Positions 24,036-31,622 of a stretch of 64,000 nt of DNA are shown one piece after another (position 1 is the first letter of the stretch; each line of letters opens with the position of its first letter). Origin of the DNA: Paenibacillus pabuli (GTDB lineage Bacteria > Bacillota > Bacilli > Paenibacillales > Paenibacillaceae). The stretch lies in the NCBI RefSeq assembly GCF_039831995.1, contig NZ_JBDOIO010000003.1, forward strand, positions 1,550,001-1,614,000, written 5' to 3'. The notes beneath the pieces were generated by a model, which saw nothing but the letters and a program-made list of their open reading frames with translations, did not search any database and was not told where the DNA came from. Both the position numbers and the translations under genes were made by a program.

Positions 24036-26237
24036 TTATGCCCCCCCATCTCCATCTCCTGAGAATAGGAATGTAAAGAAAGCAATGATCGCCGATGCTG
24101 TTCCATACACTGCTCCACCTACCCCAATACTAGGTGCAAAAATAACCGCTGCGATAATAGCAGCTGCAACCCCAACTCCACCTACAAGGTATGTCAATGC
24201 ATTGTAATTTGGCTCTGTTTCGGTTGGAACATGTTTAAACGTATAGACAACCGTCACTTCAAGTTTTGTCTTCGTGCCGTCAGTGAGCGGAATTTCACTC
24301 TTATACACTTTAATTTCCATAATCAGTTTATTACCTTGCGGCGTTGCTTTAATTGCGATAATACCATTCTCGACTGACAACGACACATTGTTTAAAAAGT
24401 TTTTGAAATCTTTCACTTCATCGACAGATAATTTTGTTGTCGTATCCCCTAAAATACTCTCAGCGGAAACCCCTAGCTTACCATTCACGATATTGATTTT
24501 GTGCATATCGTTTCCTGTAAACTCATACTCTGTCTGGGTTGTCACATCAATATCTACCATAAAAGATGAAAAAATTCGTTGTGTTGTGTTAAATGCAAAA
24601 TTGGTAGAGTACAAGGCAGGTGTATCCTTTAAGAGTGGGAATGATGTAACCATATCCACCCATGCAGTGAAGAGAGCCTCTCTTTTCAAGTCATCAGGCG
24701 GTGTTACGGAAGAGACGCCTGTATCTCTACCAGAGTATGCTAGTTTATCAATAGCAAGTTGCCCTGCGCCTGAACCTATTGAAGTCTCAAAAAATTGATC
24801 AAATGCCCAGTTATCCGGCATCGGAAAACCTAAGTTACCACTAAAACCAGTAGACATATCAGAGACAAAACTGTAATCGGTTTTAGCTTTAAGATCATTC
24901 GCTGTTCGAATGCATGTATTACGCGCGCCATAAATACCCACTTTATATCGTGGCAATTTACTCAAGTCTGCGAGTGCATCAAACACCTCTCTAATTTCAC
25001 GGAAGTACGGAATCAGCTTTTCTGTTACTTCATAATCATACGCATCATAATCTACAGCAAAGTAAATGGTAGTGCCTGAACCAAATCCCAAGTTCCTTGC
25101 TGCCAAATGGGCCTTATGTGCGTCTACCTTACCTTGACCTGTAACAAAATGTGTAGCTCGGTGTCCTCCATCTTGATAGATCGGGAAAACTCGCATGCCT
25201 CCATTGAAGATTATTTGTAGTTCTTCAGGAGTCATCGCTTTAGATCGTACTCCACCGTTACCAGTAGATACATTACCAGTTAAATAACGTCCGATCACTT
25301 TATAACCATTGCTGACCAGTGTATTTACGTGTGCAGTTGTCAGGATAGTAGAAGCATCGCATGCTGTAGCACTTCGATTAGTGTCCCCATTGCTAGTCAT
25401 TAACTGTTTAATTGTTGACATGTTTGCTACCCCAGTCACTGGCAGCATCATAAAGCTTTGAAATTTCTTAACTGCATTGGCTACAGCCGAGTCATAAACT
25501 CCGTCAAATTCACCTGTATCATACTCAGATCCGTTACAAACCAAGGCGTACTGCAAAATACGCACAAACCCTCGTGGGCTATTGCTTTCACTCAACGTGG
25601 GACACAGACTAATGGTACTCGGACCAAAATTACCATTAGCCACACCTACAGCGAGTCCTTCCTCTGCTTGCAAGCCATAGATTAGCGCTTTGTTGGTATC
25701 TCTAGAATAGATACCATCTGTGGGCATTAAACCAAAATATCGATTATAATCACGATTCAAATTTTGTTGAGCTTTACGAATGGAGGCGCTACCTCCCCGA
25801 AGGGAAGCCAGTTTATAAGAACTCATGTTAAGGAGAGCTTTCATTAGAGCTGCCGTGACTACGCCATCCTGGACTGCTAGACCTACATCGCTTTGAAGTT
25901 CCTTTACAACTCTCTCTGTACCATCAAAAAAGCCTCCTGTGAATCCACCTGGGTTATAACCTTTACAAAACAAAGCTCCCTGCAGAATAAAATTGAAGTT
26001 ATTAGCCGGTGCACCTGTAGTTTGTTTGCTCAAAGGTTTAAACAGGCTTTCCGTTTTAGGTCCAAAGCTATCTGAAGTTTCAGCTCCTGGGATTCCTAGT
26101 TCCAACTGCAATGCTCGGATCAAGGAGTATATTGTATTCCAACCCGTTAATCCATCTTCAACAACTGGTTTGTACCCTACTCGGTTACCATACGTATTAT
26201 TAAGCCAAATTTGTGTCTGTAATACTCTTGCATCCAT
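24036..26237 (-). CDS. Multidomain peptidoglycan-binding / DUF1906 glycosidase-like protein
   Basis: A 733-residue protein without a signal peptide. Four peptidoglycan-binding-like repeats occupy about residues 1-285 (cores such as LIRALQLELG, DGTERVVKELQSDVGL, DTNKALIYGLQAEEGL, SAVANAVKKFQSFMML). A DUF1906 (Rv2525c-type, glycoside-hydrolase-like) domain follows at about 290-490 (TLVSNGYKVIGRYLTGNVST, IYFAVDYDAYDYE, VGIYGARNTC). Next comes an unrecognised beta-rich domain (about 510-675), then a Gly/Ala hydrophobic C-terminus near 685-725 that could enter a membrane. AAGAAGG precedes the ATG. It lies 120 bases after a small gene driven by palindrome promoter 4. Confidence 0.82.
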   Translation of the reverse strand: MDARVLQTQIWLNNTYGNRVGYKPVVEDGLTGWNTIYSLIRALQLELGIPGAETSDSFGPKTESLFKPLSKQTTGAPANNFNFILQGALFCKGYNPGGFTGGFFDGTERVVKELQSDVGLAVQDGVVTAALMKALLNMSSYKLASLRGGSASIRKAQQNLNRDYNRYFGLMPTDGIYSRDTNKALIYGLQAEEGLAVGVANGNFGPSTISLCPTLSESNSPRGFVRILQYALVCNGSEYDTGEFDGVYDSAVANAVKKFQSFMMLPVTGVANMSTIKQLMTSNGDTNRSATACDASTILTTAHVNTLVSNGYKVIGRYLTGNVSTGNGGVRSKAMTPEELQIIFNGGMRVFPIYQDGGHRATHFVTGQGKVDAHKAHLAARNLGFGSGTTIYFAVDYDAYDYEVTEKLIPYFREIREVFDALADLSKLPRYKVGIYGARNTCIRTANDLKAKTDYSFVSDMSTGFSGNLGFPMPDNWAFDQFFETSIGSGAGQLAIDKLAYSGRDTGVSSVTPPDDLKREALFTAWVDMVTSFPLLKDTPALYSTNFAFNTTQRIFSSFMVDIDVTTQTEYEFTGNDMHKINIVNGKLGVSAESILGDTTTKLSVDEVKDFKNFLNNVSLSVENGIIAIKATPQGNKLIMEIKVYKSEIPLTDGTKTKLEVTVVYTFKHVPTETEPNYNALTYLVGGVGVAAAIIAAVIFAPSIGVGGAVYGTASAIIAFFTFLFSGDGDGGA

Positions 26238-26309
26238 TCAAATGACCTTCTTTCGCTTTAATTTTTATTCTGCTGAATTCATGACATATTCCTTAGATTT
26301 ATGAGGTGA

Positions 26310-26346
26310 ATCAGTAAGAGCCAAAGTGATTCTAACCCTTACTGAT
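26310..26346 (-). terminator. Intercistronic hairpin
   Basis: ATCAGTAAG and CTTACTGAT form a 9-pair stem with no T-run, between the 102-residue gene and the large wall-active gene. It may attenuate or process the joint transcript. It shares CAGTAAGAGC with the hairpin at 20405-20444. Confidence 0.5.
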
Positions 26347-26356
26347 GTTGATATTT

Positions 26357-26665
26357 TTAAGTCAAATAAATAAAGTTAGATTTCGCTCGTGTCAATTCGT
26401 TACCATTTTTATCGTACCAGATAACCAATACATAATAGGTACCACGAGGATCTGACGAAAGGATAGGAAGCGGATTTACGAATGTCGTTTTTCCTTTTAG
26501 TTCCACGACGCGATTAAGAACAATCGTACGGTTCAAAGAATCGTGAACCAGTGCTACAGTAGCGGATTCGAATTTTTCAGGATCAAATGGTACACCATTT
26601 GCAGTCGCTCTGACCTCCTTTGCATTAGGTCCATAATAAGTTGTGTCCGTATTTACGTATGCCAT
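26357..26665 (-). CDS. 102-residue beta-rich unknown protein
   Basis: MAYVNTDTTYYGPNAKEVRA, then a hydrophilic, beta-type sequence with TVALVHDSLNRTIVLNRVVE and GTYYVLVIWYDKNGNELT. No signal peptide. The start is ATG 26665 with GGAGGA 8 bases upstream; the longer frame to 26731 lacks a site. First gene of the likely operon with the multidomain wall-active protein. No family recognised. Confidence 0.72.
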   Translation of the reverse strand: MAYVNTDTTYYGPNAKEVRATANGVPFDPEKFESATVALVHDSLNRTIVLNRVVELKGKTTFVNPLPILSSDPRGTYYVLVIWYDKNGNELTRAKSNFIYLT

Positions 26666-26779
26666 AATAAAATTCCTCCAATATGAGTTTGATATTTGTG
26701 GCATAAATATCGGGGATTTAAACCGAAACAAGTAAATCCCCTTTACTTGTTCAATTTAATATATTTATGACTTGGATTT

Positions 26780-26808
26780 ATTATATAATATAGCGTATCG
26801 TTACGCAA
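26780..26808 (-). promoter_or_regulatory. Palindrome promoter 4
   Basis: On the minus strand -35 TTGCGT (26803-26808), 17-base spacer, perfect -10 TATAAT (26780-26785), with the near-perfect palindrome GCGTATCGTTACGC at 26793-26806. Confidence 0.8.
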
Positions 26809-27122
26809 TATTTTTTATAAAAATAATTTTATTTTATTATGCCAGCCCCTTGCACTACCCACCTGTCACTGTTTTGTAGTAACATATGGAATCACTCAGA
26901 AGGTCAATTATCCACCACTTATCCCTAAGATGTATTCAGTTCAATAACCTCTATCTTGTAAAATTAGTTGTTCTCCGAGTTTTAATTACTTTCCTTCTAG
27001 ACTCTGTTTCAAAATAAGCGTTAAAAGCAAACATTTCTTATCTTCACAACGTTTTTTACTAAAGACAACAAATTGGAGAAAATGCATTATGTTGCTTGCC
27101 TCCCTCTGAAGGAGTTGTAATT
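26809..27122. other. Gap upstream of the frameshifted secreted gene
   Basis: No gene is supported. It holds the AAGGAG site for the plus-strand gene at 27123. I see no island palindrome in it. Confidence 0.35.
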
Positions 27123-27607
27123 ATGAAATATACGACTGTGCTGATATCAGGTGCAATTTTCCTTGGAAGCTTCAATGTTATATCTAATGCTCTCGTAGCA
27201 CCACCAAGTAAACCCCTGACCACAGTTCCTGTCATGTTATCTTCAGTAGTTAATAAATCATGTTACCAAAGTATCGCAAAGTTTAAGAAGAATATGAGTT
27301 CAAAAAAAATTACGTGGTTTGGAAAAAGTGTTTCATTAACTGCGAATACTTTAAAACTGGATGGTAAAGCTGCCTTTGAAGATACAATTATCGATACCAT
27401 AGTAGTGACTAAAGGTAAAGCTCTTTAGCTATATTTAATCCAAACACCAATAAATTTGTCTTTCTTCCGCACAACACTAATAATATAAGTACTGCTTTGA
27501 TTATCTGGAGTAAAAATGGACAAACATTTGATTACATCAGTGAATTTCCGCATGACCAACAGATTCTTTTTAGATATCACATAGAGAACAATAAAGTAAA
27601 ACCGTAA
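27123..27607 (+). pseudogene. Secreted unknown protein split by a -1 frameshift
   Basis: The first frame (27123-27428, AAGGAG before ATG) has a signal peptide (MKYTTVLISGAIFLGSFNVI) and reads to DTIIDTIVVTKGKAL then TAG. Immediately after, the -1 frame reads SLAIFNPNTNKFVFLPHNTN then NISTALIIWSKNGQTFDYIS then EFPHDQQILFRYHIENNKVK and stop at 27607, clearly coding. Joining at the GGTAAAGCTCTTTAGC region gives one protein of about 160 residues. No classic slippery heptamer is visible, so a frameshift mutation or sequence error is more likely than programmed shifting. Confidence 0.75.
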
Positions 27608-27706
27608 AAAGAATTACTCGTAACGAATTTCAAGAATGACTAAAGCTTGATAAACACACACTGAACTAAATTCCTTGTATACAAATTTTAAGGTAAAATA
27701 CATCTA

Positions 27707-27745
27707 AAAAAAGCCCTTTCTATGTTGGCCGGGAAAGGGCTTTAA
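27707..27745. terminator. Bidirectional terminator
   Basis: AAAGCCCTTTC and GGAAAGGGCTTT form an 11-pair stem, with A- and T-runs on both sides. It separates the frameshifted plus-strand gene from the convergent L,D-transpeptidase-like gene. Confidence 0.85.
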
Positions 27746-27835
27746 TTTTACATTTACCAAAAGAGTCACCGATCTAATACATAATAATCACTTGTCTGTA
27801 ACTTCTATCATTTTTCTCGATTCCTAAGAAATATT

Positions 27836-28312
27836 TTAGATCTCATTTACAGTAATCTTACCTTCACTTCCGTTTTTGACCAATACATCTATTAAGTCCT
27901 TCTGATCTTCATTGCACAAACGAATACAGCCATGTGTTGGTCTGAGAGGATACCAAGTCAATGATGAAGTGGTTGAAGGATCGCCACCATGTATCATAAT
28001 TTCTCGTCGTCCATTTTTTTCGGCTGTCAGAAAATTACCGCTAACTGCTTCATACAGCCATATCCGTTTGTGGGGTCCATACGACGACAACGAACTCCCT
28101 TTTTCATAAACTATAGTCTTAGCTACACCTGTTGGAATGTCCGCATTTTGAAGCACCCAATTCGTATGATCATTCCTATTCTTCGGATCATTCGTTCCGC
28201 GCCCTAACGCCTCTTTTGGTTCAAAGACTAATTTGCCAGTGTCGTCATAGACTTTTAAAATTCCTTTGTAATCTCGGTTTTTAGGAAAGTTTGCAATAAT
28301 GTGATAACCCAT
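27836..28312 (-). CDS. L,D-transpeptidase (YkuD)-like protein without signal peptide
   Basis: A 158-residue YkuD-domain protein. The catalytic core PTHGCIRLCNEDQKDL (His, Cys, Arg) and the upstream MIHGGDPST His are present. In the family this Cys makes 3-3 peptidoglycan cross-links or cuts wall peptides. There is no signal peptide or membrane anchor (MGYHIIANFPKNRDYKGILK), which is odd for a wall enzyme, though shared with the neighbouring multidomain gene. AAGGAGG precedes the ATG. It could be read through from the gene at 28588. Confidence 0.85.
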   Translation of the reverse strand: MGYHIIANFPKNRDYKGILKVYDDTGKLVFEPKEALGRGTNDPKNRNDHTNWVLQNADIPTGVAKTIVYEKGSSLSSYGPHKRIWLYEAVSGNFLTAEKNGRREIMIHGGDPSTTSSLTWYPLRPTHGCIRLCNEDQKDLIDVLVKNGSEGKITVNEI

Positions 28313-28380
28313 CTTTAGAATCCTCCTTTTTCGTGTTTTAATAATGACCCAATTAGTGAAGATTCCTTCTAAATTAGCTA

Positions 28381-28409
28381 TCCCACACTCTCCTCCTGGA
28401 GTGTGAGAT
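28381..28409. terminator. Hairpin upstream of the YkuD-like gene
   Basis: CACACTC and GAGTGTG arms form a short GC-rich stem in the gap between the two minus-strand genes. Confidence 0.45.
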
Positions 28410-28476
28410 TTTGTGAAAATTATGTTGATCTTTATAAGAGTTAAAGCTCACCCAAGTAACAAGCTGAAACAAAATG

Positions 28477-28514
28477 AGCGACCTTCACCCGTAAGTATAC
28501 AGAGAAAGGTCGCT
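28477..28514 (-). terminator. Terminator of the 186-residue gene
   Basis: AGCGACCTT and AAGGTCGCT form a 9-pair stem followed on the minus strand by CATTTTG, 75 bases after the stop. Confidence 0.65.
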
Positions 28515-28587
28515 ATCTCAGACAGAAGATAGAACTATTTGTTTAATAATACCAGCATTCTACTTCATTAAAATGCAATAATGTCTT

Positions 28588-29148
28588 TTATAAGGTGTTA
28601 ACTGCATAACTTGTCGGAGCATTTTTGTAAAGCTCAGAAGCATAATACTCCCCGTTAAACTTAGTTACAACACCTGTAGTCCGATTGCGATAACCATAAA
28701 CACGAATTCCTACACCAGATCCCGAGATTTCAGCAGGACTACTTGCTTTGGTATACCCATAGCCATAAGCAAAAACAATATCGTAAGTGGACGAATGGAT
28801 TGTAGTATGCAAATTGCCACTTGAACTATACACATTAATGGATTGACGAAGCGAATAATATGAACCTGAACCAGCCCCACTAGCATTGCACTTATTCCAT
28901 ACATTACAGTTCATGGAATCTAGACGAATTAATCGATGGTAGAATCCACCTGGGAGCAATTGAACCTTGGACTCATTAGAAGTAAGAACAGGGGCTTTTA
29001 TTGTGGCCCAGGAGTTATTTATTCGATTCCAGGTGTACATGGTTTCTTTATTTGAATCATTTTGGAAAAACAGCTGTCCGTCATCCACTTTAATCGTTTC
29101 ATTTACATCCAAAAATCCTTCATTTCCTTCGTATACATATACCCACAT
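28588..29148 (-). CDS. 186-residue beta-rich unknown protein
   Basis: MWVYVYEGNEGFLDVNETIK, then MYTWNRINNSWATI, a middle part with two Cys (MNCNVWNKCNASGAGSG) and a Ser/Tyr-rich C-terminal half (SLRQSINVYSSSGNLHTTIH, YDIVFAYGYGY). No signal peptide. AGGAGG lies 8 bases before ATG 29148. Driven by palindrome promoter 5. No family recognised; the composition recalls surface or pore-forming beta proteins but this is only an impression. Confidence 0.72.
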   Translation of the reverse strand: MWVYVYEGNEGFLDVNETIKVDDGQLFFQNDSNKETMYTWNRINNSWATIKAPVLTSNESKVQLLPGGFYHRLIRLDSMNCNVWNKCNASGAGSGSYYSLRQSINVYSSSGNLHTTIHSSTYDIVFAYGYGYTKASSPAEISGSGVGIRVYGYRNRTTGVVTKFNGEYYASELYKNAPTSYAVNTL

Positions 29149-29277
29149 ATTTTTTTCCTCCTAAAATTCATATTTATTTTAAAACATATTGACATGAAGT
29201 GGAGTTAAAAGGTAGGGCCATCACCCCAAGTACAATTTAGCCCTTATTGCACATGGGATTCTATTAACTCTATAAAC

Positions 29278-29306
29278 AGAATATCATATTACGTTACGTA
29301 ACGCAA
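29278..29306 (-). promoter_or_regulatory. Palindrome promoter 5
   Basis: On the minus strand -35 TTGCGT (29301-29306), 17-base spacer, -10 TATTCT (29278-29283), with the dyad CGTTACGTAACG at 29292-29303, a rearranged form of the island palindrome. Confidence 0.75.
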
Positions 29307-29782
29307 TATGATATGTGATAAATATACACCTTCAAAATACGGGTTCACAAATAAACTGAAACTGTTTCATATAAAACCAATTTATAATCTTAAGACCCTC
29401 ATGGAGCACATCCATGAGGGTTATTTATATGGTGTATTTCCCAAAAGAAGATGTTCATCATCCATGTCAATTAATAGAGCCGAAACACATAAATAGAATC
29501 GGCTCAAATTTGATAGTCTTTGTTTATGATATATCATCTGAAAACTTACTTTGTATAATACTGCAAGCAGAGTTATCATAGAATATCCAAATACTTCATC
29601 TTACATTAAACTTCCAAATTAGATTTGTATTTTGGTTAATGATGTAAAATATTTCAATATTGTAACCCCGAATACTGAAACATCCTGCTAACATTTTACG
29701 TAAAAAATATACTACTAAGGAAATATATTCTTTATTTTCCTGTAGAATTATTCATATACACAACAAAGGGGGCTAAATCGAA
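29307..29782. other. Gap with two orphan hairpins
   Basis: No gene is supported. A perfect 11-pair hairpin (ACCCTCATGGA / TCCATGAGGGT, 29395-29421) and a GAGCCGA/TCGGCTC hairpin (29477-29505) lie here. They are probably terminator relics; the second shares AATAGAATCGGCT with the terminator at 19391-19429. Confidence 0.5.
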
Positions 29783-30091
29783 ATGCTAACCAGTCCGGAA
29801 AGTGTTGTAAAGAATCAACTTAAACCCTTAGAGAATGTCTTATTTCAAGAAGTTTACCATCATATCTTAGAATTGATTAACGGAAGTCCATCTTCCTTAT
29901 TTTTTTGTGAAATCGACGAAGAATACCCCAACACATCTATATATTTGATTGAAAAAAACAGCTCAGAGCGGTATACAATATGTCATATGTATCACTATGA
30001 TAAAATAGGGAAGGACTGTTCATATCAGTGCCTTCCCTCATATCAAATAAAATTGTTCAATAGTATTCTAACAAAACTTAAGATTGTTTGA
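29783..30091 (+). CDS. 102-residue unknown protein (paralogue of 31623)
   Basis: Cytoplasmic-looking, no signal peptide. Conserved blocks shared with the gene at 31623: LI-x-SP-S-x-F-C near residues 34-45, IYLIEKNSSERYTICHMYHY, and DKIGKDCSYQCLPSYQ. AAAGGGGGC lies upstream of the ATG. Its 3' end overlaps the convergent ribbon-helix-helix gene by 14 bases. No family recognised; the pair flank the regulator genes. Confidence 0.7.
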   Translation: MLTSPESVVKNQLKPLENVLFQEVYHHILELINGSPSSLFFCEIDEEYPNTSIYLIEKNSSERYTICHMYHYDKIGKDCSYQCLPSYQIKLFNSILTKLKIV

Positions 30092-30257
30092 GGTGATCTT
30101 TCCCTTTTTCACGCATTATACGTTCGTACTCTTCTTCAATAGTTCTAGATAGCAATTCTGTAGCAGTCATATTCACTTGTTTGGCAGCCTCTGCAAGTTG
30201 TTTTTTGATATATGCAGGAACATCATAGTGAAACTTTACTTTATTACCATAAGCCAT
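30078..30257 (-). CDS. Short ribbon-helix-helix DNA-binding protein
   Basis: A 59-residue Arc/CopG-type protein: KVKFHYDVPAYIKKQLAEAA as the beta strand and first helix, then QVNMTATELLSRTIEEEYER as the second helix. Such proteins bind short palindromes as dimers of ribbons. AGGAGGCAAGTG precedes ATG 30257. It follows the longer homologue at 30272 by 14 bases, so the two form an operon driven by promoter 7. It is the best candidate for the protein that binds the island palindrome. Confidence 0.8.
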   Translation of the reverse strand: MAYGNKVKFHYDVPAYIKKQLAEAAKQVNMTATELLSRTIEEEYERIMREKGKDHLKQS

Positions 30258-30271
30258 ATTTCACTTGCCTC

Positions 30272-30637
30272 CTATCCTACAATTTCTTGGTATTTTTTTT
30301 CTATGATGCGTATCAGTAGCTGTGTTGCTGATAAATCTTGCAAGGCTGCCGCTTCAATAAGTTTTTCTTTTATTTCAGGTTGAAATTCATAAGGTAATTT
30401 CAATTTTGGTTCTACCATGTGGCCTTCTAAGGTCCGTTCTGCATCTATACTTAATTGTATTAATTCCTCTAAAGTCGTATTTTCAGAAACATCTCTTCCG
30501 TATTTAGGAAGAACACGCAGTAAATATTGCCTCAATGAATTCTGGTTCTCCTCTGGAATCTCAACACGTAATATCCCATTCTCAACTTTAAATTCAGAGT
30601 CTACATTATAACCGAACAAATTAATGTTATATTTCAT
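30272..30637 (-). CDS. Two-part protein with C-terminal ribbon-helix-helix domain
   Basis: A 121-residue protein. The N-terminal 75 residues (MKYNINLFGYNVDSEFKVEN, EIPEENQNSLRQYLLRVLPK) are of unknown fold. The C-terminal part KLKLPYEFQPEIKEKLIEAA and LSATQLLIRIIEKKYQEI is homologous to the 59-residue neighbour (K-x-K-x-Y-P-IK-L-EAA-ATxLL-R-IE-Y). AGGAGGG lies before ATG 30637, which I prefer to 30655. Likely an autoregulated DNA-binding pair, or regulator plus modulator. Confidence 0.75.
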   Translation of the reverse strand: MKYNINLFGYNVDSEFKVENGILRVEIPEENQNSLRQYLLRVLPKYGRDVSENTTLEELIQLSIDAERTLEGHMVEPKLKLPYEFQPEIKEKLIEAAALQDLSATQLLIRIIEKKYQEIVG

Positions 30638-30663
30638 GTTCACCCTCCTGTTCACCTTTAGTT

Positions 30664-30692
30664 ATTATAATGTGATTCGTTACGTCTCACAA
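30664..30692 (-). promoter_or_regulatory. Promoter 7, driving the ribbon-helix-helix pair
   Basis: On the minus strand -35 TTGTGA (30687-30692), 17-base spacer GACGTAACGAATCACAT, perfect -10 TATAAT (30664-30669). CGTAACG from the island palindrome lies within the spacer, five bases further from the -35 than in the others. Confidence 0.65.
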
Positions 30693-30817
30693 TATATCAG
30701 GAGCCATTATTTATTTTTTTATTGTAATGGATCACCTTGAGCACATTTAGTTATGTAATTTTAGACAATTTTCCATAAAATTATACCACTATTGCATAAA
30801 AACCGGTAATATTTATA

Positions 30818-30846
30818 TTGCGTATCGTTACGTTGCATTATATAAT
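30818..30846 (+). promoter_or_regulatory. Palindrome promoter 6
   Basis: -35 TTGCGT (30818-30823), 17-base spacer, perfect -10 TATAAT (30841-30846), with GCGTATCGTTACG at 30820-30832. Transcription should begin near 30852, at ATGAAAGAATCGGC. Confidence 0.8.
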
Positions 30847-30982
30847 ATTCATGAAAGAATCGGCATGCCGAAATTATGACACCACTTATTTTTAGCAACC
30901 TAAAAGTTCTCGAAAGGGGTTGCTGTACTCTTTCTAATCACATTTTTTCGCTCTATATTTGCACTGGAAAGGAGGCTGTCTC

Positions 30983-31243
30983 ATGGATAATTTATCTTTA
31001 GAAACTATAGCACAAGTAATTGGAACCGTCGGTTTTCCTAGCTTGGTTGCAATTATTCTCTTACGTTCTGTATTAGGTAACTTTAACAGTCGCTTAGACA
31101 CGCTTGATAAGAGGCTGGTCCAATTAAACAAATCTATAGTTATGGTTGCAAAAACATTAAATCAAGTAAATAAGGAAGAAGCAGCGATTTTGATGGAAAA
31201 CACCAATCGATCAAGCAATGTTGAATCAAACAATAAGACATGA
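30983..31243 (+). CDS. YvrJ-like small membrane protein
   Basis: An 86-residue protein: MDNLSLETIAQVIGTVGFPS then LVAIILLRSVLGNF as the membrane segment, then a coiled-coil-like amphipathic stretch (RLDTLDKRLVQLNKSIVMVA). The VGFP-x-VAI-LL pattern fits the YvrJ family and the BhlA/UviB holin-like shape: a short N-terminal helix in the membrane and a charged cytoplasmic tail. AAAGGAGG precedes ATG 30983. The leader and the 3' hairpin share complementary sequence. If it is holin-like it could release signal-less wall enzymes. Confidence 0.75.
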   Translation: MDNLSLETIAQVIGTVGFPSLVAIILLRSVLGNFNSRLDTLDKRLVQLNKSIVMVAKTLNQVNKEEAAILMENTNRSSNVESNNKT

Positions 31244-31278
31244 AAGAATCGGCTATTTATAGCCGATTCTTTCATGTC
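31237..31278 (+). terminator. Perfect 19-pair hairpin at the end of the YvrJ-like gene
   Basis: Arms 31237-31255 and 31260-31278 are perfectly complementary with a TTTA loop. The hairpin begins before the stop codon. The right arm (GCCGATTCTTTCATG, 31262-31276) is also complementary to the likely transcript start (30850-30864). No long T-run follows. Confidence 0.8.
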
Positions 31279-31622
31279 TTCTCCATACCATTTCAGCTGT
31301 CCATTGTTTGATGTCATCCTGTTGGAACTCCAGCAAAGGTTATTCGACAGCTAACCAATCATCTCTAATGGTATGTGAAGAAGATGAACAGGCTTCATCC
31401 GTTTCACCAAGATGAATACTTGGACTGCACAAAATCCTGCTTTAAAATCGTCTTTTTATCGCTTAAATTGCTCTTAAATACCAGCAAAAATAACTCCTAT
31501 TTTATACCAAAAACGCACAATAATAGTGTTTTTTTCACTTAACAAGGGAACTCTTGTTTGGTAAAATAGAAAACAAAGGAAATAAAAGTTGCTTCGGACT
31601 AAATTTAAAGGAGAATGACAAT
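31279..31622. other. Gap with a short minus-strand remnant
   Basis: No complete gene is supported. Minus-strand 31253-31333 reads LEFQQDDIKQWTAEMVWRRH then ERIGYK and stop, which looks like a gene tail and overlaps the YvrJ hairpin. Confidence 0.35.

Noticed and set aside
29308..29496. Plus-strand frame of 62 codons
   Set aside because: It runs through two hairpins, lacks a ribosome site and has no coding character.
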